In this document: positions 33,547 to 46,100 of the stretch, one piece after another
Layout of the letters: each line of letters starts with the position of its first letter
Position numbering within the stretch: position 1 is the first letter of the stretch
Source: Skeletonema tropicum
Taxonomy: Eukaryota > Bacillariophyta > Thalassiosirophyceae > Thalassiosirales > Thalassiosiraceae
DNA length: 64,000 bases
Reading direction: 5' to 3'
Assembly (NCBI GenBank): GCA_037178625.1
Contig: CM074138.1
Span: 434,001-498,000, forward strand
Made by a program: the position numbers and the translations under genes
Notes under the pieces: model-generated
Told to the model about the DNA's origin: nothing
The model's database searches: none
Seen by the model: the letters and a program-made list of their open reading frames with translations, nothing else

Positions 33547-34986
33547 ATGGTGCTGGAAACAATAGACGGCGGCGCCTCAGGTCGACCCTCCATCAACGCA
33601 GACACAAGTTGGGAGCCAGATTTCGAGGAGTCAGCAGATTTCACGTCCGATGGCGATGGCATCGTCCCCAACATTGTCACACCATCCGACAGTGCCGTCG
33701 AATGCTCATTTGACAGCTGGGCACTCTCTGACAATGAAATGGAGGCGATAAATGAATACAGTAGCAAGGAACCATTATTGTCCGATGTTCCACCGCCGCC
33801 GCCGCCGCCTTCTCCCAAAGACACGGATGAGACTGCTCGTACCACCAATGTGAAAACACTCAATACCTCCACTAATTCTTCTGGTAGTGAAGGCAGACGA
33901 CTGAGCAAGCTGTCCAAAGCCAAACAAAAGTATGACAAACTTGTCAAGTCTCCAAAAGAAAAGGAAGGAAAGAGGTTAGAAGAAAAGAAGGCGAAAGAGG
34001 AGGCATTAATTGCTGCTAAAAAACGAAGAGAAAGATTTTCCAAGTGGGTGAATAAACGCAAGTTTTTTACCAAGGCGGAGGAGGTTACTTCGGAGGAGGT
34101 TACTTCGGAGGATCCGGAAGGATTTGATCCGTGGATGTCATCTGCGAAATCTTTGGAGGCTCCTCCCAAAGAAGAGATGAGTGAAGAGGTGAGCGAGATG
34201 TGGAAAACTATGGGAGATTGGGATAACGATGAGGAAGAGCAGGACGAAGAGGAGCAGGGCAAGAAGATCCAAGGTGTAGAACAGTACGAGGAAATAGGCT
34301 TGAAACAAGACGAGGAGCAAGTCGAGGAGCAAGTCGAGGAGGTGCAACACAATGTCTTTCACACTCCATTGAAAAAAGATAGCACTGATGTGAAAAGCCA
34401 AGACATTTTCAGACCCAAAGGTGCACCATCGTCATTACCACCGGTACATCCGTCACCCGCCAATAAGGAAGTGAATGATGTTCTAAAGGAATTACAAAGT
34501 AATCTGGAAGTGTCCGCAATAACAAGGTCGTCCTCACTCGTAATTGACGATGGTGAAGACGGTGACTTTGAATATGATTTCAATCTTGATTCGACTCCAA
34601 TTAATGTACGTGATCGAGATTTCCAGTCAAGGATCGATCAAAAGATTGAAGGTGAATCTATTACTGCTGACCCAGACAATGATATTACGTATCAATATGC
34701 CGATGATGATGAGCCAGCTGCTGCTGCTGCACCTGCAGGTAAAATGGCCCATTTGTTCAGTTGTGGATCCGTCGATATAGAGTTTGTCAGCCCAAAGCAA
34801 GTAATGGTTGACTTGAAAGCTGGAATGAAGAAGAGTGTTAGGAATTTCTTTGGAGTGTGTGACGTAGGCGACGGAGTTGAGGCAGTGGCAGCGAATGTTC
34901 AGGAGACAAAACAGACTTGGAAGAAGAATATGAATGAGTCTAGGGATCATACGAAGGATTATGTTGCTTTTGGTGTTGAAAAATGA
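33547..34986 (+). CDS. Charged low-complexity protein, function unknown
   Basis: An intact 479-residue, single-exon frame. It begins with a Ser/Asp/Glu-rich part, a Pro run (PPPPPPPP, near residue 82), then a strongly basic helix of Lys/Arg/Glu (about 120-175) likely to form a coiled coil. Two direct copies of a five-residue segment (EEVTS) follow, then Glu/Gln-rich tracts and an Ala run. The last 80 residues look more folded: MAHLFSCGSVDIEFVSPK, then a Lys/Met-rich helix. No signal peptide or membrane segment is seen. The C-terminal piece weakly resembles the FACGAPEVIV region of the gene just upstream on the same strand. I do not recognise a family. Confidence 0.65.
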   Translation: MVLETIDGGASGRPSINADTSWEPDFEESADFTSDGDGIVPNIVTPSDSAVECSFDSWALSDNEMEAINEYSSKEPLLSDVPPPPPPPSPKDTDETARTTNVKTLNTSTNSSGSEGRRLSKLSKAKQKYDKLVKSPKEKEGKRLEEKKAKEEALIAAKKRRERFSKWVNKRKFFTKAEEVTSEEVTSEDPEGFDPWMSSAKSLEAPPKEEMSEEVSEMWKTMGDWDNDEEEQDEEEQGKKIQGVEQYEEIGLKQDEEQVEEQVEEVQHNVFHTPLKKDSTDVKSQDIFRPKGAPSSLPPVHPSPANKEVNDVLKELQSNLEVSAITRSSSLVIDDGEDGDFEYDFNLDSTPINVRDRDFQSRIDQKIEGESITADPDNDITYQYADDDEPAAAAAPAGKMAHLFSCGSVDIEFVSPKQVMVDLKAGMKKSVRNFFGVCDVGDGVEAVAANVQETKQTWKKNMNESRDHTKDYVAFGVEK

Positions 34987-35672
34987 GATATAGCGCGAAT
35001 GATGTTGTGGATAGGTTGAGAGGGGCAGTGGTGAAGTGAGCTTATAAGGTCTTCATCGGATGCTGCTACCTTGTGTGCTTGTTGTGACGTCTACTCAAAT
35101 AATTTATATGTATGTAATTCTCTCTGTTTAGCAAGCGAAGCGTGCAATATCATCAAAGCAGTAATTCAATGCCTACATGACTTGCTTCTCCAACGAATCA
35201 TGTTTGTCCCAGAGCGAGTCTAAGTCTCAGTCAATGAAAGAGTATGGTCGTCGAAATACATACGCTCAAAGAAAGAAGTCTTTTTCATTCATTCAATCAA
35301 CTTCTTATCTCACACATACAGGGCTCGCATCTACAGAAATATTCTGAAGGTTCGTTGGGTTAAAGAAGTGATGATAGTGCAGCATGTAGAGGATGTCAAT
35401 GAGTGAATGATTGAATCAGAGATTGATGAAGAGATAGATAGAGCTGGCCTGAATGAAGTCTTGCTCCTACATACGTACCTCAAAGTACGTAATCATAGAT
35501 ACCACTCTCCCATCAAGCAAGCCATACCCATATATCGAGCCAATTCCATCACCATCAACCAACCATCGCTGAGTAGAGATAAATCAAGCTAACAGTTCGT
35601 TGGAGAGATTGAGTTATTGGTGTCTGCCCTATCGCTTGATCTTGAGCGTCATATTCGCGAGTCATTATTATT
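34987..35672. other. Intergenic, no gene recognised
   Basis: About 690 bp of AT-rich sequence upstream of the TruB gene. A short ORF at 35407-35592 has no recognisable content. No hairpin or RNA gene is obvious. Confidence 0.5.
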
Positions 35673-37043
35673 ATGGTAGCATCACTGCTATCAACCTTTA
35701 GTTCACTCTCTAGCTTTAGGTCCAAGCATCCATCATCGTCCTGTCATCAGTTCTATGCGTTGTTTGTTATTGTAATGAGCCTCAGTTGTGCAGCAGTAAC
35801 CAAAGCATTTCTAACAAACCCTACAATCATCATGAAACGATCTCGTCCAGTGGCGGTGGCGTCAGTTGTGAATGATGCCAACAAACGAGTGATGATGGCT
35901 GCCAGTAATGACTTGAGCACAAAATCATCACCCAGAACAACTGATCCATCATCATCATCAACAACAACTGGTACTGCTACAGGCAACAATGAATCTGTAC
36001 CACTCTACCTAGCCGAAGGTCTAATCGCCGTCCACAAACCTCTGACATGGACATGTAATGACGTCGTATCCTACATTCGGAATATACTCACAAGAGATGC
36101 GCAGTCTCGTGGCTTTGCAGGAAAGATGAGAAAACGGGGCAAACCACTCATGAAGGTAGGACATGGTGGAACTCTCGACCCATTAGCCTCCGGTGTCTTA
36201 GTTCTGGGTATTGGAAAGGGTACCTCCAAATTACAATCGTATTTAGAAGGAGATAAGCAATACACTGCCGCGGTGGAATTGGGATATGAAACTACCACTC
36301 TGGATGCCGAGGGGGAAATTGTCAAGACAATGGATTGTGCACACGTAACGAGTATTGAATCTATTCGAGAGAAGGTGGTTCCAAAGTTTACTGGGAAGAT
36401 TCAACAAGTTCCTCCGTTATATTCAGCTATTCGAGTAGATGGGAAGCGGTTGTATGAAATTGCAAGAAATGGTGATGAAAAGGATGCACAGGATGTGGAG
36501 ATTCCCATGAGAGATGTGGAAGTCTACAAGATAGAAGTAGGAAACACGCTGAGCGAGAGTGTGATAGAGTCGGGTGTTGTGGATGGCAAGAAGTATAAGG
36601 AAGCTGTACAAGAGATGGAAGCTGCTGCTGCAGCCGCTGCTGCTGAAAAGGCAGCTGCAGCTCCACCAGAAGATGCACAAGAGTCAGATGATGAAGAAGC
36701 TAGTACCCCAGGCAAGAAGAAGAAGAAAAAACGCAGAGGAGGCAACAAAAAGAAAACTGAAAAGAAGAAATACTTTGATGAATCTTCCGTCCCCACCGTT
36801 CAATGTGACTCTACAAAAGGTACAACATCCTTTGAGTTGCCTCTCTTTACACTCAATGTTTCTTGTGGTGGAGGGACGTACATACGATCAATTGTTCGTG
36901 ATATTGGATATGAAATGGATACGGTTGCAACAATGACTGGCTTGGTCAGGACAAAGCAAGGTCAGTTTTTGTTAGAGGATGCATTGAAAAGAGAAGATTG
37001 GAGTGCAGACAAGATTTATGAGGCAATGACAAAGATAGAATAA
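35673..37043 (+). CDS. truB: tRNA pseudouridine-55 synthase (TruB family), plastid-type leader
   Basis: Makes pseudouridine at position 55 in the T-loop of tRNAs. The 456-residue frame begins with a signal-peptide-like stretch (hydrophobic FVIVMSLSCAA, residues 30-40) ending in TKAFLTNP, which fits the diatom plastid A-F cleavage motif, so a plastid location is likely (inference). The core begins at LAEGLIAVHKPLTWTCNDVV, and GHGGTLDPLASGVLVLGIG carries the catalytic Asp at residue 169. QQVPPLYSAIRVDGKRLYE and GGTYIRSIVRDIG are also canonical. Between them, about residues 300-370, lies an Ala/Glu run followed by a Lys-rich block (GKKKKKKRRGG) that bacterial TruB lacks. The ATG at 35673 gives the full leader; the next Met would remove the signal peptide. 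Confidence 0.92.
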   Translation: MVASLLSTFSSLSSFRSKHPSSSCHQFYALFVIVMSLSCAAVTKAFLTNPTIIMKRSRPVAVASVVNDANKRVMMAASNDLSTKSSPRTTDPSSSSTTTGTATGNNESVPLYLAEGLIAVHKPLTWTCNDVVSYIRNILTRDAQSRGFAGKMRKRGKPLMKVGHGGTLDPLASGVLVLGIGKGTSKLQSYLEGDKQYTAAVELGYETTTLDAEGEIVKTMDCAHVTSIESIREKVVPKFTGKIQQVPPLYSAIRVDGKRLYEIARNGDEKDAQDVEIPMRDVEVYKIEVGNTLSESVIESGVVDGKKYKEAVQEMEAAAAAAAAEKAAAAPPEDAQESDDEEASTPGKKKKKKRRGGNKKKTEKKKYFDESSVPTVQCDSTKGTTSFELPLFTLNVSCGGGTYIRSIVRDIGYEMDTVATMTGLVRTKQGQFLLEDALKREDWSADKIYEAMTKIE

Positions 37044-37137
37044 GCGTTCTTGGTCAAGATCTCTTGTACATATTTAATGCTTCTTATCTAACACATACTT
37101 CTACTAAATGTATTATATCTACAAGATGGGATGCATT

Positions 37138-40100
37138 CTAGTTTGCGTCCTTGTCTAACGTCGATTTCAGCAACTGGACTTTCTCTCTTGTACTGTTGAG
37201 TTCCCTTGCCATTCCCTTGACGATGTTCAAGTGTTCGTCGGATATCATTACTGTACTTGCTTCTTTTTGCTTAGCGTTTTCAACTTCTCCAAGAGGTTGA
37301 TTCTCAGCATTTGGTGCAGATTCAAGCTGCAGTTTCTCTTCTTCAAGCTTTTCGATGCGAGACTGAAGTGTTGATTCTTTTTCTTTCCACTGGAGTTGCT
37401 CTTCTTGGTACGTCTCTATTTTCTGACTTAGATTCTCGAGTTGCTCATAAGCCATGAGGAGGTCAGAGTAAAGATCTCCATCTTCTTCGGTGTTGTTGGT
37501 CATCTCTTTCGCTTTCATCGGTGTCAACTTTGGAGATGACATCACATTTTTGATTACGTCCTTCATATTTTTGATCTCGTTAATCATGTCCAAGTGTTCA
37601 GGCATGATAGTGCTCTCCTGACTCCTTACGCCGGATCCTTTTGCTTTTGGGGTGATCGCATCTGCAAAGACTGGCACGCCGCCACTCTGACAAACTGCGA
37701 TCGTTGTCTCGAGCCGTTGGATATCTAGTAAATACTTTTGATTTAACTTCAACGCACATTCGATGAATCGAGAGATGTACTCCAAATTGAGAGACCAGGA
37801 AGTAGGGGATGATATCTCCTCCGAGAAACCGTCGAGTCTACTAGAGTACATGATGGCAACTTCTGTGAGCTTCCGAAGACCTGACAATACTTCATCACAC
37901 AGGTTTTCTGAGACTGATTTTTGCTGCTTCATAATATCGAATACTGGTTCTAGCTCGGACAATCTCCGGCGTTGGACATCACATTCCTTCTTCAGAAAAT
38001 CTATCTTGCTTTGGAGCCGTGTTTTTGAGTCTTCAAGCGAAGAGATGTAGCTTAGTGCTTCAGTGTTTTCTTCCAAAAGCATATTGCATTTGGCCTCAAG
38101 ACCATCGACGATAGATTTGTGCATAGAACTCTGCTGCCCATGATCTTCTTCCATGACAAGCATCTTCTCTTCTAGCTTGGCAATTTCCTTTGACAATTCA
38201 TCATGACGATCGAAACTCGTAGACAAAATTTCACTTGAATCTTTGGAGTCGTCATCTTGAATGTCATGCTCGAAGTTTTGCAACACGTTCTTCCATCCAT
38301 CGGCCTCGCTTGTCAGTCCCTGCAGCGATGCCTTCCAACCTTCCACCTGTGCTGTTAGATCGTCAACTTGAAATTGAAGCTCCATTATTCTTCCTTCCTT
38401 GGATTCGATATCCTGGTTCTATTTCAACGCAGAGAGAACGGCATAGAGGTGAGAATAAATCGTAGACGATTTGAGCAAATGTAGCTTACCATAGACACGT
38501 ACCTTGTCAATGATGGTTTGTTTCAGTTCTGTGGCGATATTGTGATACGTCGCCAGCTCTGATTTCGCTTCCTCACACTTTCCTTCCAACTTCACACGTA
38601 AATCAACATTTTTACAAAGCTGTGACTCTAGCCTTTCAATTTCGACTGAATTGAGCTCCACTGTTTCTTGTAGCTCGTCGATGGTGCTCTGCTTCTTAAA
38701 AAGCTCCTCCTTGAACATTGCTTGATTCTTACCTTCGGCTGAAAGCTTTGTTTCTAACTCCTTTCTTTTGCTTCTTTCAGACACAAGTCTTCTGTCCATT
38801 CCAATTACTTTGACCCTCGCTTCCTCTATCTCAGATAGGAATCGGTTGGTTTCAAGGTCTTCTTCCATTTGGTCGTGATGAATCAAACGATCTCTTACTA
38901 TCTTAGCATCTCTCAGATCGAATTCTAGGCCTTCGATCTGAGACTTGAGTTTCAATATTGACTCTTCTTTCTTCCCGACTAGTCTAATTAGAGTCCCAAG
39001 TTGGGAAGAGATGTCTGGCAAATCTGCTGAATCAGTACTCGAATTGACTTTAATAGCATCAGCCTCTCCTTCAATACTGTCAATAAGATGTTTCAGGAGG
39101 AGTTGGAAGTGTCGCCATTCGGCTTTGAATGATTCTTTCTCAGCCTCGAAACGTTCGGATGAAGACTTCAATTCAGTTGATAGAGAGGCAATGTTGGATT
39201 CGTACCTTCCTCTCTGTGTTTCAAGAGAGTTTTGACAAGCTTGGAGATCACTCTTTAGATTGTTTACCTCATCCAGCAGAAGCTCATTCTTCAGCTTCAT
39301 GTCATCGAGATCATTCAAAGCTGTTTCGGCATTGGCTGCTCTTTCTTGTTCCATGCGTTCCGCGTTGGCCCTAGTCTGATACAACTCATTCTCTAGAGAA
39401 TCAATCCTTGATTGGAGGGCAACCTTTTCAGCCTCAAACGTGTCTTGGCGAAGCTGCTTTTGTTTCACCAGAGAGCTAATTTCATGCCGAAGTTTCTCAT
39501 TTGTCAAGATCATCGCATCTAGTTCTGATGACATGGACACAAGCTTGTCACTCTTAGCTTCTCTCTCTTGTTCCGTGCGATCCGCGTTGGCCCTAATCTG
39601 ACGCAACTCATCTTGTGCAACAGTCAAATCATGTTGTAGAGAATCAATCCTTGATTGGAGGTCAACCTTTTCAGCCTCAAACGTGTCTTGGCGAAGCTGC
39701 TTTAGTTCTACCAGAGAGCTAATTTCATGCCGAAGTTTCTCATTTGTCAAGATCATCGCATCTAGTTCTGTTGACATGGAGACGAGCTTGTCGCTCTTAT
39801 CTGCCAGGAGAGATTCAATTTCAGATTGAAGAATATCTTTCTCAGAATCATGTAACGACTGCATATGGTGATTTGCATTTTCAAGCCTGCTGATCTCCTC
39901 TTGAAGCTCCTCATTTGTTTCGACCATTTCGTCGAGCTGATTCATGACACATTCCAAGTTGTCACTTATACGTTGAGTCTCTCCATTTGCTGCACAAAGA
40001 TCTTTATTCACTGAATTGAGATGAATTGACAGATATTCAATCTTCTGATCTCTTGATTCAATGGCAAGTTGAAGATTCTCCACTTGCGAGGCGAGATCCT

Positions 40101-43100
40101 TTGCACGGTCGGTATCTACACTTGCTGCACTAAGACTAGCTTTAGTCGAAGCAAGTTCATCTGACAATTCTTTAATAGTCCGTCCTCTCTCTTCAAGACT
40201 TGACTGAAGCTGCTCTACCCGGGAGCTGAGATGCTTGTCCCGGTTGCTTAGTTCGTGGATGTCATTACTCAGCGTTTTAATTTCGTTTTCTTGGGACACC
40301 TTCTCTGCAGCCCACTTTGCCGCTGCTGCTTTGAAGGCTTGAGCCGCCTGCTGTAGTGTTTCTTCCGCATTATCGCGAGCTTCATCAATAGCCAAAACAA
40401 TATCACTTCTCGTTGAAGAAGATTCTACCGATAATTGCTGCACCTGCATGTAAACTTCATGTAGTGACTTTCTGAGCATCATCTCAGTATTACTTGCCTT
40501 GCTCAGCTCTTTGACCAATTCATTATTCTCGTCATTCAGAGACAGCCGTTGAGACTCAATGATGGATTGCCTCTTATCAATTTGATCCAAGCTCCAATCT
40601 AGTTCTGACGAGAATTTTTCGACCTCTTCTGCTAGACTCTGCTTCTCCGCCGCATGTGAAGACGTTATCTCCTCGATCTGAGCTTTGAATTGTCTGTTAG
40701 CAGCGAATAGACTCTCTTCCTTTAGTTTCAAGTCTTGCCGTAATACCTCAATGTTGCGGTCCCTTTCTTTCAGTTTCGTACTCAAAGAGTCGTTCAGGTT
40801 GAGTCCTTCCTCTAACTGTAGACGAAGCTCGTCAATTATTTCTCTATCATTCTCCAGCAAGAGTTTGTCATCTTGCTGTGTGGTAATTTGCTTGTCCAAT
40901 TTCTCCTGGCACAGTCTTAGCTTATCTGAAGTGTCCGACATTTGTTGAATCAGTTCGCTTCTCTCGGCGTCATGTAACTGTTTGAGTTCCTTAACGTTCC
41001 AAGCGTAGTTCTTTTCCATTTCAGTTAGAGCAGTCTCATGGGCAACGGTTTTTGCAGTCATATCATTACTGACTTTGAGGAGATCCTCATTTTGCCGTTG
41101 TAGCAGATGTTCCAAGTCCTGAATACGATTTGCATCTGATGACTCTTTCTCCCTCGAGACAGCGACATCTTGCGTAAGCCTCTCAACTTTTGTCTCCAAA
41201 ATGGACTTTTCAGCTTCATTATCAAGAGAAGAAGCTGTTAACTCTTGGATTTTCTTCTCGTACAGACATTTCATCTCAAAGAGCTCCTGTCGACGGTCCT
41301 CCTTTTCAGATAAAACATCGTTGCTAAGTTCCTCAATCTCATAATTTTTTTCTCTCAGGAGAGCATTTACATCATTCAATTCTTTTCGGAGACCTTCTTC
41401 CGTTTTCTTCGCACTCGATAGTTCCGCCTTAATAATCTCGATTTGGGAACCCAAACGCGCCTCGGCTTCAATAGAAGAAGTCTTCTCAGTCAAAAATTTC
41501 TGTTGAGATTCGCTTGCGTCAGCTTCTAAGCGGAATATATGCTCTTTTAGAGTAGTGCGCTCAGCTTCGAACTGTGTTCTGGTATCAATAAGCTTTGATT
41601 CTAGCGAGCTCCTTGACATCTTCTCTTGTGACTGCAACAAACGCATTGCCTCGTTTGCACAAGAAAGTTCGTGCTTTAGGCTGCTGACTTCTTCTTCCTT
41701 TGAGGCCATAGCTGAAGAGAGTGTCTCAAACCTCGATGTAAGGTCAACACAGAGGGCACGTTCTCTCTCGACGTCAGCTTCCAACTCCTTCACAGCAGTG
41801 ACGTGCTCCTTTTGAGATGTGGCGCTTGCTTTTACTTCGGCATCCAACTTCAGAACAGAATTGCGTAACTCAGAATCTAGACGCTCCTTTTCCTCGACAA
41901 GGTTGGAGATCTCAGACTCTCTAGCAATAAGCTTGGATTTGAGAGACTTTGCTTCATCCTCAACGTGACTCTGTTTTAATTTGGCACCTGATATTGAGTT
42001 CTGAGAATTGCGTATATCCATGAGTAGCTGTCTCTCTGTCTTCTCGTGGGTTTCCTTCTCATTCTTGAGTTGAGCTTTGATACGCCCGATATTGGCCTCG
42101 AGGGATTTTATCTGCATCACATAACTCTCATTTTGGACGCTGACAGTAGAGATTTCGTTCATAAGTTGGTCTTGGCGGTTCTTGAATGACTCAGACTCTT
42201 TCTTGGATTGGTCTTTGAGCTGATTAAAGCGGCTACTGAGATCAGCAAAGTTGCTTTCTAATTCTCCACGCTGAGACGTCAACGATGCAATCTCAAATTC
42301 TTTCGCTCTTAATGAGTCAAGTAATTCACTCTGGCGAATCTCAGCCTTTTCCTCTAGCTGCCGCAATTGAGTGAAACGCTCATCTGCAGTGGACTTGAGG
42401 GAATCTCTTTCAAACAAAAGCTGCATCTTCTCAGCTTCTGCCGTTTTCATATCGGACTCTAATGAATCAATTTTCGCCACAAGATCCGACTTCTCATCCT
42501 CGGACAACAGGACCTTGGCCATTTGAGATTCCAAATCTTCGCTTAGTGATACATTTTCCTTCGTTAACAGTGATATTTCTGTGCGCAATGATTCAATCAG
42601 TCCTTCATTTTCCGAGATCATCTTGTTTTGACTTTCAAGCTGGGCATTGAGATTATCAACTTGCTTCTCCAAACAATCACAATCGTAGGAGAGGGTATTC
42701 ATTTCAGCATCGCTTTCATCTAGTAAGCGTTCCGCAGTTTCCAACTTGGACTTCAAGTCGGCACATAATTCCTTCCATCGAGCTACATCTTGGTTGGCAA
42801 CATCAAACTTCTCGGATAGCTCCTTCACTTGACGCTCCGATTCGGCATTAGAAGCTTCGATCTGTTGAAGCTGAGTTCCTGCATCAGAAATGGTTTGTTC
42901 CAACACTGATATTTCATCCTTCAGATCATCTCTTTCGTGGCGAAGGATGCCAATCTGTGAAGAAAATTCTTCCTTCTGTTCTTCGAGTTGATGAATAACC
43001 TCTGCGTGGGCGGTATTCTCTTTGGCGAACGATGATTTCGCTGTTTCGAACTCCATTCCCATCTGGAGTAGCCTCTCCTCAAGTGCATCCTCCCGTTCTC

Positions 43101-46100
43101 GTGCATCATCCTCTGCCTTTGCTAAGCAATCCGTGAGCTCGTCTACTCTTTGCTTTAGGACAGTGTTGCGCGCTTCCATGTCATCTAAGAGTTCCTGCCT
43201 ACGAGACAGAGACTTTTCGTAGAAAGACTTCGCCTTATCAAGAGCATCAACCCTTCCCTTCAAATCATTTTTCATGTTCTCCCCAATTTCCAGCTTATTC
43301 ATCAGGCTGTCTAATTGTTCTTGAAACTTTGTGTTCTCATTAAGAATCACACGCTTTTCATCTTCAATGCGCTGGATCTCATGTTGATGGGCTGTATCGC
43401 TTTCAATTGAAGTTGCTTTTGCTGCATCAATCTTCTTAACCAGCTGACACATTTCTTCCTGTAAGGCATATTCTCGCTCCTTTGCATCATCGTGGGCTTT
43501 CTCTAAAGTGATGGTAAGTTCGCTGATCTTCGTCTCCATTGACTTTAGCACATCTTTCTGGCGACATTCCATATCACTGACCAATTCTTCACTTTTGATC
43601 AGATCGTCTTTCGTAGCATCAAGTTCAGCCATGACCTTTTTCTTGGATCTCTCCTCTGTTTCTATACATTTGCTGAAAGATAAACGCTCGGTCTCCATTT
43701 GTTGATGCAGTTTGTGCAGGGTGGTCTCTTTTTCAGCTTTGACGAGTTTCATCTCTTCCATTAGAGACTCATACTTTTGATTGGAAGTCAACACGGCTTC
43801 CTCAAATTCAATTCCAGTTTGCTTGAGCTTCTCCTCCAATGAATCTTCGCGTTCCCTTGCGTCATCTTCTGCCTTAGCCAAACAATCTGTGAGCTCGCCC
43901 ACCCTTTGCTTCAAAAGAGCATTGTTTTTTTCCGTTGATTCAAGCTCAGCCTTTACCTCCGCCTTGGAACTTTCCTCTCTTTCCACACGTTCGTTGAACG
44001 ATATACGCTCAGCTTCCATCTGTCCACGCATTTCCTGTAGAGCAGCTTCCTTTTCGGCTTCAACACGTCCAAGATCTTTCTCATGAGAAGCATACTTTTG
44101 ATTGTAGGCTGACTTCGCCTCTTCCAATTCAACTCTCATCTGCTGAAGCTTATCCTCTAGTGCATCTCCACGCTCTCTTGCGTCATCTTCAGAAGTTGCC
44201 AAGCAATTTGTGAGCTCGCCTACCCTTTGCTTCAAAAGAGCATTGTGCTTTTCCATATCATCTAACAGTTCCTGTCTACGCGACAGCGATTCTGTATGCT
44301 CGACTTTAGTTGCTTCAAGCTTCTGCAGTAATCCCATTTTCAATGCATTTTCTTTACCTAGCTGGTCTTCGAGAGAAGCGCGTTCTTCTTCCGCTTGCTT
44401 GCTTAGCAACTTCATTTCACTTTCCTTTGCAGACAGCTGCTTCTTGAAAGCGTCGTATTTGGAATCGGCATCTTCAAGGATATGTTGCTTCTCCTTTTTC
44501 AGACGCTGGATTTCGTCCTGGCGCATATCGGAAGCGGACCTCATTTCGTCAAGCTCCATCTTGACTATCTCTAACTTCTTCTCAAGAAAACTCTCACGTT
44601 CCTTAGCATCGTGTTCTGCCTTTGCTAAAGATTCAGTGAGCTCGCCGACCCTTTCGTCCAGGAATTCATTTTCAGATGATAACTTTTCTTTCTCCAAAAG
44701 TGACACACGATGTGCTTCCAGCTCTTCGGTTACTTTCGCAAGACGTTCCTGCATCTGTTGCTTCTCCTCTCCTTGGCGCATAGCGTGATCATGATGCTGA
44801 GCTGAAATTGATCTTGATTCCTCTAACTCCTGCTTCAGTGTCTGAAGTTTCCTCTCAAGGAATCCCACCTGCTCTGAAGCATCCTTTCCTGATCTCTCGA
44901 GCGTTTCATTGAGCTCATCAATCATTTCCTGCAGAGAATAGTTTCGCTTCTTAATGCCATTCAACAGAACCTGTCTCCTAGACAGCTCAACATCTTGCTC
45001 CTCGACCTTACTATGCAGTTCATTTCTGACTTGGTCATTCTCTACAAGTTGGGCTTTCAGTTGCTCGCACTCCTCAACAAGCTTGCTTTTATTTGCCTTC
45101 AATGCAACCCTATCAGCACTGCTCTTCTTCTCGCTGAGACTCAAGTGGTGTTTTAGATTGGTAACTTCTTCAACCATCTTTTCCAGCTCAGCGGCTTTTT
45201 CTTTGAGAGATGTTGAAAGTGATTCAAGCTCAGCATGTTTTTCCTCATCCGCGGCATCGCGCTCTGATTTTAGATTGGCCATTTCCTCTACCATCTTTTC
45301 CAGCTCAGCGGCCTTTTGCTCAAATTCGGCTTGTTTCTCCTTTTCGGAAACATCACGCTCAGATAGGTTTTGCTGTAAAGTCTGCAACTCCATGACAAGC
45401 TTGTCTTTTTCTTCTTGAAGGGATTGGATCAACGTGCTAGATGCTTTGAGTTTTGCCTTCATCTCCTTTTTTGACATGTTCGTCTTCTCAAGTTCGGCAC
45501 ACAGCGCTTTGTTCTTTTGAAGCTCGCTTTGAGTAGCATCTAGCTTCCCAATCAATTCTTGTTTCGACTTCTTCCCCTTGGCTACTCTTTCCTGGAAGAA
45601 TGTACGCTCTTTCTCAAGCTGCTGCTGAACTTCTTTGACAGCCTGCTCTTTCTCTTCTTTGAGTCGACGAACTTCCTCCTCGTGATCAGCGTTAATTTTT
45701 GAAGAAAGCTGGCTTTGGAGTTGTTGCAGCTGATCCTCCAAATCATCTTCTCGCTCTCTTGCTTCGTCTTCGGCAGTTGCCAAAGCACTAATGAGCTCTT
45801 GAACTCGCTCTTCAAGAAGACGGACTTCCTTATCCGTGTTTTTTGAACGCACTTGCTCCGCACGCTCTTTCTCAAGCTGCTGCTGAACTTCTTTGACGGC
45901 CTGCTCTTTCTCTTCTTTCAGTCGACGAACTTCCCCTTCGTGATGAGCGTTAATTTTTGACGAAAAATGGCTTTGGAGTTGTTGAAGCTGATCTTCGAAA
46001 TCATCTTCTCGCTCTCTTGATTCGTCTTCGGCAGTTGCCAAAGCGCTGGTGAGCTCTTGAACTCGCTCTTCAAGAAGAAGAACTTCCTTATCCGTGTTTT

